Shown here: one piece after another, positions 15,908 to 22,905 of the stretch
How the letters are laid out: every line of letters begins with the position of its first letter
How positions within the stretch are numbered: the first letter of the stretch is position 1
DNA from: a virus
Length of the DNA stretch: 22,905 bases
Strand: one strand, 5' to 3'
IMG/VR virus record: IMGVR_UViG_3300030098_002349
Span: 1 to 22,905 of that record
Translations under genes and position numbers: made by a program
Notes under the pieces: generated by a model
The model's input: only the letters and a program-made list of their open reading frames with translations
What the model was told of the DNA's origin: nothing
Databases searched by the model: none

Positions 15908-18298
15908 CTATCTTGCATTACTAAATTTAAATGGCTGTTCTGCAAAAGCCATATAGATAAATGAATAACCACTTCCATTAAAACCACTTCCAGATGACCT
16001 TAATTTAAAACCATTTGATAAACCATCAACAAAAGCTAATGTACCCTCTGCACCACTTGTATTTGGTTGTAAATAATTGCCCATAACATTAAAAGTATCT
16101 CTTTTTATATCTACTAAATTCCAAGGCTCAGCATTAGAAGATGACTTAACTAAAATCCAAGCAGGTCTAAAACCAGTATAGACAAATGTGCCATCTGTTG
16201 AGCCATTGCCAGTATAACTGCCAAACTTAGAGTAGCCTTCTATCTCTGCGAAACAATAGGCAACATAATCATTATCAAAATTATTATATGTTCCTACAGT
16301 AAAAACTGAAGATGTAGGTGCTGTATCATTATGAAAACCTGAATCATCTGACCTTGCATTTTGAGCATTTAACAAAATACCATAATCTTCTGGTGCAGAA
16401 GCATCTATATCTGCATGATACATATGCCAATTTCCAGTTGCATCTCTATTTTTTGGTATAATAACTTTTGGTACTGCACCTAATCCATGTCCTACTGTTG
16501 CTTGACTATCCCCTTCTCCATTCCATAAAACAATACTAAATCCAGCAGTTTGATTTGCTTGTACTGTTGATGTTATTGTTCCATCTGAATTACTGCTAGT
16601 TGTTCCACCATTTGCTTTCCAACACCACCCAACGAAAGTGTAACCACTTCCATTAGTTTGTGCATTCGTGCCTACAGAAAATCCATCTGTATTACCAAAT
16701 GTTAGTCTACCAGATGTTGTACTTTCTTGTTGCGTCAAATTTGAGTAAATGTCTGTATTATCTCCCCTAGAACTATCATAAATATAATGTGCATTGTCAT
16801 GACTTCTCATTTTTGTCCATACCCAATCAGCTTCAAAGCCAACACTTATATCCCTTGCTGTTGCATTGCCACTCCAAAGAACTGTATTAAAATGGTCATC
16901 TGCTTGTGTATCTTGATTTGGACTTATTGTAGTGTCTGGTAGGTTAGATGAGCATAGTGCCAAATGATTACTAGGGACTGAATAGAAAAAATCGCCTTGA
17001 CCATTTGCATCAGTATTGCCTTGAGCAGTTTTAGCACCTGCAAAACTTGAGTCCTGTCCTGCATTAAGAATCCAACTAGAACCATTATAACAATCAAATA
17101 TAGGCAGATATGTGCCTGAAGGTAAACTTGAATACGCAGTTCCTTGAGATGAATTATTTTTATAAAAAGTTAAAGTATCATTATCTAAATCTAATGCTAC
17201 TCCAATAATATCTCCGTCAGCGTATGAAGCACCATAAGAAGCACTAGAGTTACTATTATATTTATTTCCATTCCTAAGGTACACATATTCATTTGAAAGA
17301 ATACCAGAATCACCAGTTGATGTGGGGTCAAATGGAGTGCTTACTACTCCAGTATTTAAATATGGAGAGCCACCTGCTAAAACTTCCCAATACCATTTGC
17401 CACTAGAAACTCCAAAAGTACCTGTCATTATTCCAGATACAGAAGCAGAAGCACCAACTGCTTTTAAATTACCCTCACTAAATGTTGCACTACTATTAGA
17501 CCTTTGTTGAAGATGATTTAATGTGGCAAAATTATTCTCAGGACTATCAGGCACAACATCTGTAGAAGCTAGACTACTCGGTGAATAATCATTTGTTCCA
17601 TCTGTACTATTTGCATTATTTCCTATATCACTACTATCTGCAAAAGTTAATCTAAATCCATTTGTTCCATAGGTAAGACCTGATATTTCTTTTGGTATCC
17701 ATACACCATTTTTTGTTTCACCAAAACTAGAGGGTGTTAATGCACTACCATCAATAAAATTATACTCAGCTAAATATCCATCAAACTGATAACCACTAAA
17801 ATTCGCTAAACCACCTACAGTGTGTATAACTGTATTGTTCCAAGCATAATTTTGATTTGCAGGAAAACTAGAATAAAGAACTTGTAAGGTTTGCTGTGTG
17901 CCATTTATATAAATTTTAACTCTGTCCGTGTCAGTGCTTTCAGTAACATCTACAGCTACAACGACATGAAACCAATTAGTTTTATCCCTAAATACTGCGT
18001 TCGTTCCAATAGTATGTGCATTACCAAAACTAATTGATAATCTATCACTAGTGTCAAAGTATATAAAATCTGAATAACTTGAAGCAAAAGCACCTAAAAG
18101 AACAGAACCACCTGCATCAGAATCTCCACTTCTTTTAACCCAAGTGCTAAGAGTCCAAGTTTTTCTGTTACCTGCACTAGATGGAGTTCTAGTCAATTCT
18201 GCACCATCTGCTTTATTAAAACGTAAAGATTGGTCTATAACATCATTATAAAAACCTGTGCTTGGGTTTGCGAACCAAAATGAATTTTGACCTGTCAA
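15908..18298 (-). CDS. LamG-SPRY tail adhesin with three C-terminal repeats (796 residues)
   Basis: Three regions can be seen. Residues ~20-200 form a LamG/concanavalin-like sandwich (SLRFNKADGAELTRTP, WTLSTWVKRSG, WFHVVVAVD, VKIYINGT, DGYLAEYNFIDG). Residues ~290-415 form a SPRY-like domain (GKWYWEV, GDIIGVALDLDNDTLTFYKN). The C-terminal ~320 residues hold three diverged repeats (near 488-562, 607-686 and 710-790), each with a W/V-rich strand, an aromatic middle and an NGSGY-type strand ending in an aromatic F-(W/F)-A run. LamG and SPRY domains bind glycans or proteins, so this is probably a receptor-binding fibre. The start is TTG, supported by GGAGA at 18306-18310 with a seven-base spacer; no equally good ATG follows. 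It is three bases downstream of the previous stop. Confidence 0.85.
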   Translation of the reverse strand: MTGQNSFWFANPSTGFYNDVIDQSLRFNKADGAELTRTPSSAGNRKTWTLSTWVKRSGDSDAGGSVLLGAFASSYSDFIYFDTSDRLSISFGNAHTIGTNAVFRDKTNWFHVVVAVDVTESTDTDRVKIYINGTQQTLQVLYSSFPANQNYAWNNTVIHTVGGLANFSGYQFDGYLAEYNFIDGSALTPSSFGETKNGVWIPKEISGLTYGTNGFRLTFADSSDIGNNANSTDGTNDYSPSSLASTDVVPDSPENNFATLNHLQQRSNSSATFSEGNLKAVGASASVSGIMTGTFGVSSGKWYWEVLAGGSPYLNTGVVSTPFDPTSTGDSGILSNEYVYLRNGNKYNSNSSASYGASYADGDIIGVALDLDNDTLTFYKNNSSQGTAYSSLPSGTYLPIFDCYNGSSWILNAGQDSSFAGAKTAQGNTDANGQGDFFYSVPSNHLALCSSNLPDTTISPNQDTQADDHFNTVLWSGNATARDISVGFEADWVWTKMRSHDNAHYIYDSSRGDNTDIYSNLTQQESTTSGRLTFGNTDGFSVGTNAQTNGSGYTFVGWCWKANGGTTSSNSDGTITSTVQANQTAGFSIVLWNGEGDSQATVGHGLGAVPKVIIPKNRDATGNWHMYHADIDASAPEDYGILLNAQNARSDDSGFHNDTAPTSSVFTVGTYNNFDNDYVAYCFAEIEGYSKFGSYTGNGSTDGTFVYTGFRPAWILVKSSSNAEPWNLVDIKRDTFNVMGNYLQPNTSGAEGTLAFVDGLSNGFKLRSSGSGFNGSGYSFIYMAFAEQPFKFSNAR

Positions 18299-18301
18299 GT
18301 A

Positions 18302-18679
18302 TTATTCTCCATCAAATACCACCCATCCTTTAGTATTGTCTGCTTGATACACATCTTCATCCCATACATAAAGTTTACCATCTTCAGGATAAGATATAGG
18401 TGGATTCCATATCCATGAGTTACTTCCTAATGTCCAACTAGCATGAGGTTGTGGTGCATGAAATACATCACTCTTAGAATTATATATGTACCCAACACCT
18501 GCATAATTAGCTCTTAAAGGAGTTCCGTCATCAGGGTTACCATCTGCATCGTGGTGAACACCTCCAAATGTATTATAAGAAGTCTGCACCCAAGTTCCTT
18601 CTTGTGTATCTATAAAGTCTTGTTCAGCAACAATTACGTCTGTTACTATATTGTTTACTATTTTTGCAAAATGTGCCAT
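18302..18679 (-). CDS. Conserved marine-phage tail-associated protein, 125 residues
   Basis: The protein begins MAHFAKIVNNIVTDVIVAE and continues with TWVQTSYNTFGG, an aspartate-rich loop (DADGNPDDG), LRANYAGVGYIYNSKSDVF and a Trp-rich segment (PHASWTLGSNSWIWNPP). This order, beginning MAHFA, then a WVQTSYN block, then NYAG.GY.Y and a PxPxSW block, is familiar from small virion proteins of cyanophages and other marine phages next to tail fibre genes, whose exact role I do not know. Its length is typical for that group. It sits between two large adhesin genes (gaps of 15 and 3 bases), which suggests it connects or decorates fibres. There are no enzyme motifs or signal peptide. Confidence 0.75.
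   Translation of the reverse strand: MAHFAKIVNNIVTDVIVAEQDFIDTQEGTWVQTSYNTFGGVHHDADGNPDDGTPLRANYAGVGYIYNSKSDVFHAPQPHASWTLGSNSWIWNPPISYPEDGKLYVWDEDVYQADNTKGWVVFDGE
18306..18310 (-). promoter_or_regulatory. Ribosome binding site for the LamG-SPRY adhesin (TTG start)
   Basis: GGAGA on the minus strand overlaps the end of the upstream gene and lies seven bases before TTG 18298, which fixes the non-ATG start. Confidence 0.65.
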
Positions 18680-18694
18680 TTATGCCTTTTAATA

Positions 18695-19537
18695 TTAACT
18701 TGGTGCTAAAGTACCTGATGAGGTAAATGAGTGTATAGTGTTACCACCACTTGAAGTTACAGTTCCACCTGTATATTTTTGACTACCTGCATAAGATATT
18801 ATAACGATACCAGAGCCACCATTTCCACCACGAGTGCCTCCACCTCCACCACCACCTCCAGTGTTGGCTGTTGCTGCACCTCCTGTGCTTGCACCATTAC
18901 CTGCTCCACCACCACCTGTTGTTGCAGAAGTTGAGCCACTATTTCTTCCTGAACCTGAACCACCACTAGCACGAGTAACAGAAGAACCTGTTATTGAGTC
19001 TGCTTGACCTGCTCCACCTGTTCCACCTTTACTGCCATTTGGAGCGTCACCACCGACTCCACCTTTTCCACCACCACCCCCACCGGGATAGTTACTGCCA
19101 TCAGTGTAGCCACCACCACCATCATTACCTTGACCACTAACACCTGAACCACCTGATGATTGAGCATAGTTACCACCACCACCAGAGCCACCATCTATTG
19201 AGTTTCCTGATGCAATAGTTGCGTGTTGTCCTGCTCCACCACGAGTAGATTCAATAGTTGTAAAACCTGTTCCTGCTATGCTAGAAGCAGTACCATTTAA
19301 TCCTGATTGAGGATAGTTTCCACTCTGTCCACCACCTGCACCTACAGTTATAGTCATGCTTGTGTTAAGAGGTAAGGCTGCTTGACCTTCTTCGGCAGAG
19401 GTTCGCATACCACCTGCACCTCCTCCACCTCCACCACCTGCTCCACCACCACCACCTGCGATGACGAGAAAGTTGATGAGTTGTGACCTACTAGGGTGAG
19501 AGCCGAAGCCATTGATGTTATATCCAAAACCTGTCAT
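18695..19537 (-). CDS. Glycine-rich tail adhesin (probable polyglycine-II fold)
   Basis: This 280-residue protein has a short ordered start (MTGFGYNINGFGSHPSRSQ) and a strand, INFLVIAGGGGGAGG. Some 200 residues of glycine runs follow, separated by Ser, Asn, Thr and Ala. It closes with beta-like sequence (GSGIVIISYAGSQKYTGG, then HSFTSSGTLAPS). The LVIAGGGGGAGG ... GGSGIVIISY frame is typical of glycine-rich phage fibre domains; in the phage S16 gp38 adhesin such runs fold into packed polyglycine-II helices presenting variable loops to the receptor. The serine/asparagine loops between runs would be the receptor-contacting parts here. It is not collagen-like, as there is no regular G-X-Y period. 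The start overlaps the upstream stop (TAATG). Confidence 0.85.
   Translation of the reverse strand: MTGFGYNINGFGSHPSRSQLINFLVIAGGGGGAGGGGGGGAGGMRTSAEEGQAALPLNTSMTITVGAGGGQSGNYPQSGLNGTASSIAGTGFTTIESTRGGAGQHATIASGNSIDGGSGGGGNYAQSSGGSGVSGQGNDGGGGYTDGSNYPGGGGGGKGGVGGDAPNGSKGGTGGAGQADSITGSSVTRASGGSGSGRNSGSTSATTGGGGAGNGASTGGAATANTGGGGGGGGTRGGNGGSGIVIISYAGSQKYTGGTVTSSGGNTIHSFTSSGTLAPS
19411..19461 (-). repeat. GGN-codon low-complexity tract (polyglycine)
   Basis: A run of GGT, GGA and GCA codons encodes the first glycine tract of the adhesin. Similar GGN-rich tracts recur at about 18823-18862 and 19057-19083. Such repeats are prone to slippage and recombination and could vary between related phages. 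Confidence 0.6.
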
Positions 19538-20394
19538 TATCCATCATTCTTTGCATCAGTAGTAAAGAATAGTTTAATTCCTAATAATCTTGCATCACCA
19601 CTTTGATTATCTGCAGATACATCTCTCATAACTTGAAAGAAAACAAATTCACTTGTTGAAGGAGAACCTGCTATTGTTACTGCTCCACTTTCTGCAGTTA
19701 CATTTATATCATTAGAAGTACCACTGTGAGCTTTAGCAGTTGCTACTACGTTTGTTCCAAAAGCAGTATCACATGAATCATTGTCTGCTACTGCTACACC
19801 TGATAGTCCCCAAGCAACTGTTCCTGTATTTGTTCCTGTTACAGTAAAGAAGGCTTGAAAGGTAACTGTACCTTCGTTCCATGAATCAGGAAAAGCTACA
19901 GTAAACTGTGCATTTTCATCTGAACTTGCATCAAAGTCTAATACTTTTATTTCAGGACCATTTGATAATTCTACTTGTGCCAAAGAAGCACAACCATTAG
20001 TTGTGTTAGGATACATAGCTGCTGCAGGTACATATATTGTTTCTTTACCTGCTACTTTAACTGCAGAACTACTTACAGTTATATCAGAATCAAAATTACC
20101 ACCACTTGTCTTACTTACTGTATCTGCTACAGAAAAAACATCATATACTGTTATAACTATGATATCATTTTCAGAAGCAGCAGTTCCTAAAACAACTGAT
20201 GTGCCACTTGTTGATGTATAATCTGCAGTGCCTAGTAAAACACCATTTTGGTATACATCTATATAGTTTGTATCAACATATGAAAGAGTTTGTCCTTCAT
20301 TACTTGAACCACTAAAAGTTGTTTGACTTGCAGTGGCAGTATACGTATGTACTCTTCTTACTCCGTTACTTGGTGATGTTCCAATATAAGGCAT
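19537..20394 (-). CDS. Tail fibre/fibre-associated protein with MPYIGT N-terminus
   Basis: The 285-residue protein begins MPYIGTSPSNGVRRVHTYTA. An ASQTTFSGSSNEG segment and a YIDVYQNGVLLGTADYTS segment follow, the second typical of marine phage fibre modules. The rest is Ser/Thr/Val-rich beta sequence, including a block (VTFQAFFTVTGTNTGTVAWG) with a jelly-roll feel. There is no enzymatic motif. The N-terminal M-x-YIGT-x-PS peptide is shared with the gene just upstream and may be an attachment tag. GGAGA upstream of ATG 20394 is a good ribosome binding site, and the stop is coupled to the adhesin start by TAATG. The role as a virion fibre or adapter is inferred. Confidence 0.75.
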   Translation of the reverse strand: MPYIGTSPSNGVRRVHTYTATASQTTFSGSSNEGQTLSYVDTNYIDVYQNGVLLGTADYTSTSGTSVVLGTAASENDIIVITVYDVFSVADTVSKTSGGNFDSDITVSSSAVKVAGKETIYVPAAAMYPNTTNGCASLAQVELSNGPEIKVLDFDASSDENAQFTVAFPDSWNEGTVTFQAFFTVTGTNTGTVAWGLSGVAVADNDSCDTAFGTNVVATAKAHSGTSNDINVTAESGAVTIAGSPSTSEFVFFQVMRDVSADNQSGDARLLGIKLFFTTDAKNDG

Positions 20395-20407
20395 TAATTA
20401 TTCTCCG

Positions 20408-20902
20408 TTACGCATCTGCAAAAGCTAATTGTGCTGCACCTAAATGTATCTTGCCATCGGCTTGTACAAAGTAAGGCACTACATCTATTGAGTTAGCTGC
20501 AGTGCTAAGTGTGATTGCAGTTCCACCTGCAGTAAAATATTGATCTGCTGCATGAGATAATGTTCTACTACCTGTACCATCTTGTATAAATACAAATATA
20601 CCTGACTGCCCTGCAACTTCATCTCCGGGGTCTGTTAATGTAACATTACCTGTTAATGTAAATACAAAATTTGTGTATTGTGAGAAATCAGGTGCAGTGT
20701 TTCCACTCACACTTGTATTAGTATTTGTATTGGGTACATTACCTGCACCAAATGTGATAGCAGTTCCTGTTCCTGCATCTGATGCGATACTGTCTAATGC
20801 GATACTACCTACGTTAGTAATATTACCATCATTAAAACTACCACTATCTACAGTAAAACTTGTAGGAAAAACGTCACTAGGTTTTGTACCAATGTATCCC
20901 AT
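20408..20902 (-). CDS. Small fibre-associated protein with MGYIGT N-terminus
   Basis: The 164-residue protein begins MGYIGTKPSDVFPTSFTV and then has a Thr/Ser/Gly-rich beta body, including ITNVGSIALDSIASDAG, FVFTLTGNVTLTDPG and GIFVFIQDGTGSRTLS. The last of these recalls segments that precede C-terminal beta domains of tail fibres. There is no catalytic motif or membrane segment. ATG 20902 is preceded by GGAGAT with a six-base spacer and shares one base with the upstream stop (TAATG). The similarity of its first residues to the 285-residue neighbour, together with the short length, suggests an accessory fibre or spacer subunit. Confidence 0.72.
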   Translation of the reverse strand: MGYIGTKPSDVFPTSFTVDSGSFNDGNITNVGSIALDSIASDAGTGTAITFGAGNVPNTNTNTSVSGNTAPDFSQYTNFVFTLTGNVTLTDPGDEVAGQSGIFVFIQDGTGSRTLSHAADQYFTAGGTAITLSTAANSIDVVPYFVQADGKIHLGAAQLAFADA

Positions 20903-21258
20903 TATGTTATCTCCATGTAACTTAATATAACTGAAACTTTATCTGCTACAGAACAGTCTACACTTATCCTATCATCAGCATTTAAGATAATTTTATTACC
21001 TGACATAATCTCTACTGTTGAACCAACAGGTATTGGTATGTCCTTTACGAGATGTGCTGTAGTATTTGTTGTTGAACCATCTTGATTTGTTGTACTTACT
21101 AATTTAACAGAAGCAGTAACTTGTGATGTGTGTACGTTTGCTAAACTTAATCCTATGATAACTGCAGTGCGATTATCAGGGCAATCGTAAATCTCTTCAA
21201 AAGTTCCTGCACTCGCAGGTGCAACATCTCTTGTGGTTACTTTGAATATATTTGCCAT
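20902..21258 (-). CDS. Small virion protein of the tail fibre cluster, 118 residues
   Basis: The protein is predicted to be mainly beta-strand: AVIIGLSLANVHTSQVTASVKL, HLVKDIPIPVGSTVEIMSG, NKIILNADDRISVDCS and VSVILSYMEIT. The IPIPVGS-(T/S)-xEI-x-(S/A)-G-xK-I-x-L block is characteristic of a small structural protein found in marine phages beside tail fibres. No precise function is known to me. It starts four bases after the stop of the large repeat fibre, with AGGATAA as ribosome binding site, and its stop is coupled by TAATG to the next gene. It is likely a fibre-attachment or baseplate-type component. Confidence 0.75.
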   Translation of the reverse strand: MANIFKVTTRDVAPASAGTFEEIYDCPDNRTAVIIGLSLANVHTSQVTASVKLVSTTNQDGSTTNTTAHLVKDIPIPVGSTVEIMSGNKIILNADDRISVDCSVADKVSVILSYMEIT

Positions 21259-21262
21259 TTTA

Positions 21263-22905
21263 TTATCCTAACGCTATTGCAAGTGCAGTTGGGTCATCCG
21301 TACTAAAACCTGCACTGGTTAAATATGTTTTTACATCTGTCAATGCTACTTGTTTCATCGTACCATCATCATTTGTAACTAATCTGTCTGCATCCTCTAA
21401 TGTTGTAGAAGAAGCAGCCGTGCCACCATCCATGATGTTTAGCTCTGTTGCTGTTGCATCTACTGCAGCCAATTTTGTGAAATCAGCTTGTACTAATCCT
21501 GATACACCATCTAGTAGGTTAAGTTCTGCTGCAGTTGATGTAATAGAAGTTCCTGCTATTTGTAATGTTGTTGCATTTACTTCGCCACTAGAACCATAAA
21601 TAACTGCTTTGCTGTTTACTATTGTACCTGCAGATGAACCATCAACTAAGTTTAACTCTGAAGCAGTCGATGTTACTCCATCAAGAATGTTAAGCTCAGA
21701 AGCCGTAGATGTAACGCCATCTAATATGTTTAATTCTGCAGTTGAAGATGTTACACCGTCAAGTAAGTTTATCTCTGTTGCAGTTGCAGTAACTGCTACA
21801 TCTTCGTTTATCTTTGGACTTGTTAATGTTTTATTTGTTAATGTAGCAGTTGAACTTGTTGAAACTAATCTAGCATCACCACCTGTACTTGGTAGTGTTA
21901 AAGTATTTGATGCAGCTTCAGAATGAGGTGCTGCTATTACGATCTGTCCATGTGAATTTGCTTCACAGTTAAATTGTATAGCTCCTTGATTAGTATTACC
22001 TTTTACAACTACCTTTCCTGTTCCGTTTGGTGCAAGTTCAAGATCAGCATTTGATGTAGTAACGATATCGTTACCGTTTAAATCTAAATTACCACCTAAT
22101 TGTGGTGTGGTATCTTCTGATACGTTTGATATAGCACCTGATGTAGCAAGTCCTGATACGATTGCACTTCTTGTAATTTTTTTAAGACCCCCACCTGAAG
22201 TATCTACTGCTAAGAATACATCATCATTAGCCACTGTAGATATTTCTGATAAGTCACCCACTGCTACGGAGTTAAAGTTTGTGCCATCTGCAACAAGTAA
22301 ATTACCTGCAGTGTTTGTACCCATAGTGATGTCGTCACCTGCAACTGTCAAGTCACCTGTGATACTTAAATTTCTAAAACCACTTATGTCTTTATTAGAA
22401 TCTACTATAACTGCTTTTGATGCAGATACTGTACCTGCTGTTATACCGTCTACTAAATTAAGTTCTGATGCAGTAGATGTAACACCATCAAGTATATTTA
22501 GTTCTGCACCAGTGGCAGTAATTGCTGTGCCACCTAATGTTAATGATCCTGATACATCTAAATTACCGTTGAGATCAACTGTTGTGGCCGCAAGCTGTAT
22601 CTCTGTATCTGCAACAATATCTAGTTGTCCATCCGTACTGGAATTGATGTATATTGCTGTATCTCTGAATTGTAGCTTCTCTGTAGAAGCGATAAGTATG
22701 TCGTCACTAAACTCAAAGTAATCTTCATCTTCCATCCATTTTAGTACACCGTCTGATGTTTCACCATCAAAGGTAATTGTTATATCTGTTCCTGCTGTCC
22801 CTGCACCGAATGTAAGTGTGTTGTCTAACAGCTTACTTATAGGGCCACCCTCATTGGCTGTGCCATCATGGGTGTGTCCTGTAGTTGCTTGGAAGGCTGC
22901 TAATA
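21263..22905 (-). CDS. Repeat-containing tail fibre protein (5' truncated by the window edge)
   Basis: The frame is open through the right edge, so about 546 residues are visible and the true start is outside; the ATG at 22735 is internal (DGVLKWMEDEDYFEFSDDI reads through it). Upstream residues include FQATTGHTHDGTANEGG and ITITFDGETS, motifs common in marine phage fibres, where the former often follows a conserved N-terminal attachment region. The body has 13-residue repeats of the form ELNILDGVTSTAS (residues 1-2 usually EL or EI, ending ATE or ASE), six in two tandem blocks and two isolated. Between them is a conserved-looking beta region (GNLDLNGNDIVTTSNADLEL, then GTGKVVVKGN) followed by STSSTATLTNKTLTSPKI. 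The last residues are compact (FSTDDPTALAIALG). It is probably the main, trimeric tail fibre. Confidence 0.88.
   Translation of the reverse strand, partial: LAAFQATTGHTHDGTANEGGPISKLLDNTLTFGAGTAGTDITITFDGETSDGVLKWMEDEDYFEFSDDILIASTEKLQFRDTAIYINSSTDGQLDIVADTEIQLAATTVDLNGNLDVSGSLTLGGTAITATGAELNILDGVTSTASELNLVDGITAGTVSASKAVIVDSNKDISGFRNLSITGDLTVAGDDITMGTNTAGNLLVADGTNFNSVAVGDLSEISTVANDDVFLAVDTSGGGLKKITRSAIVSGLATSGAISNVSEDTTPQLGGNLDLNGNDIVTTSNADLELAPNGTGKVVVKGNTNQGAIQFNCEANSHGQIVIAAPHSEAASNTLTLPSTGGDARLVSTSSTATLTNKTLTSPKINEDVAVTATATEINLLDGVTSSTAELNILDGVTSTASELNILDGVTSTASELNLVDGSSAGTIVNSKAVIYGSSGEVNATTLQIAGTSITSTAAELNLLDGVSGLVQADFTKLAAVDATATELNIMDGGTAASSTTLEDADRLVTNDDGTMKQVALTDVKTYLTSAGFSTDDPTALAIALG
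21642..21797 (-). repeat. Four tandem 39-bp repeats in the tail fibre gene
   Basis: Four consecutive 39-base units (starts 21642, 21681, 21720, 21759) each encode a 13-residue unit related to ELNILDGVTSTAS. They are diverged at the base level, mostly at wobble positions, but conserved in protein, so selection acts on the fibre structure rather than recent slippage. Single related units also lie at 21429-21467 and 21510-21548. Confidence 0.8.
22449..22526 (-). repeat. Two tandem 39-bp repeats in the same fibre gene
   Basis: Units starting at 22449 and 22488 match the 39-base period of the block at 21642-21797, more than 600 bases away in the same gene, and encode ELNILDGVTSTAS-like and SELNLVDGITAG-like residues. 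They flank the non-repetitive middle of the fibre. Confidence 0.75.

Noticed and set aside
18695-19537. Collagen-like fibre
   Set aside because: Glycines occur in uninterrupted runs rather than every third residue.
21642-21797. CRISPR-like repeat array
   Set aside because: The units are contiguous, in frame, have no spacers and encode a conserved 13-residue fibre repeat.
22107-22721. 204-residue + strand ORF opposite the large tail fibre
   Set aside because: It is the antisense shadow of a repetitive fibre gene whose codon bias leaves the opposite strand open. It has no ribosome binding site or protein-like motif, and the minus-strand frame carries recognisable fibre motifs.
14592-22905. 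Diversity-generating retroelement acting on the adhesins
   Set aside because: There is no reverse transcriptase or template/variable repeat pair in the window.

Overview
This window is a gene-dense, AT-rich piece of a tailed-phage genome with no cellular housekeeping genes. The best fit is a short-tailed (T7-like or podovirus-like) marine phage. The evidence is a T7 gp3-type endonuclease I, a DUF3310 (T7 gp1.7-like) protein, a phage-style class II ribonucleotide reductase, and a long tail-fibre/adhesin operon of the kind common in marine bacteriophages. The host cannot be read from the sequence; a marine alphaproteobacterium or cyanobacterium is an inference from these gene types. Both ends of the window cut through genes, so the genome continues on each side. 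There is no gene-free stretch longer than about 15 bases.

Positions 1-4754 (+ strand) hold nine tightly overlapping genes for DNA and nucleotide metabolism. They are the end of a Cas4/RecB-like Fe-S nuclease, an unknown protein, endonuclease I, an unknown protein, a DUF3310 protein, an adenosylcobalamin-dependent ribonucleotide reductase, a putative PD-(D/E)XK-like protein, a small unknown protein and a small secreted protein. Together they look like a module that degrades host DNA, resolves phage DNA junctions and makes dNTPs.

Positions 22905-4732 (- strand, read right to left) hold sixteen genes that look like one late structural operon. First comes a repeat-containing tail fibre (5' end outside the window) and three small fibre-associated proteins. 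Next are a polyglycine adhesin, a small conserved tail protein, a LamG-SPRY adhesin with three C-terminal repeats, a tail-assembly-chaperone-like protein, a fibre with a Peptidase S74 self-cleaving chaperone, and a small membrane protein. The operon ends with five probable internal virion/ejection proteins, including a 1606-residue giant, and a small basic protein with an EF-hand-like loop. Terminase, portal, capsid, DNA polymerase and endolysin genes are not seen and presumably lie outside the window.

The two modules converge and overlap tail-to-tail at 4732-4754. Many neighbours are joined by TAATG or ATGA stop-start overlaps, which suggests extensive translational coupling. I did not find a clear-cut new defence or mobile system. 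The most interesting material is the adhesin battery, the compact B12-dependent reductase, the unassigned putative nuclease at 3735-4223, the secreted two-cysteine protein, and the large unassigned ejection-type proteins.
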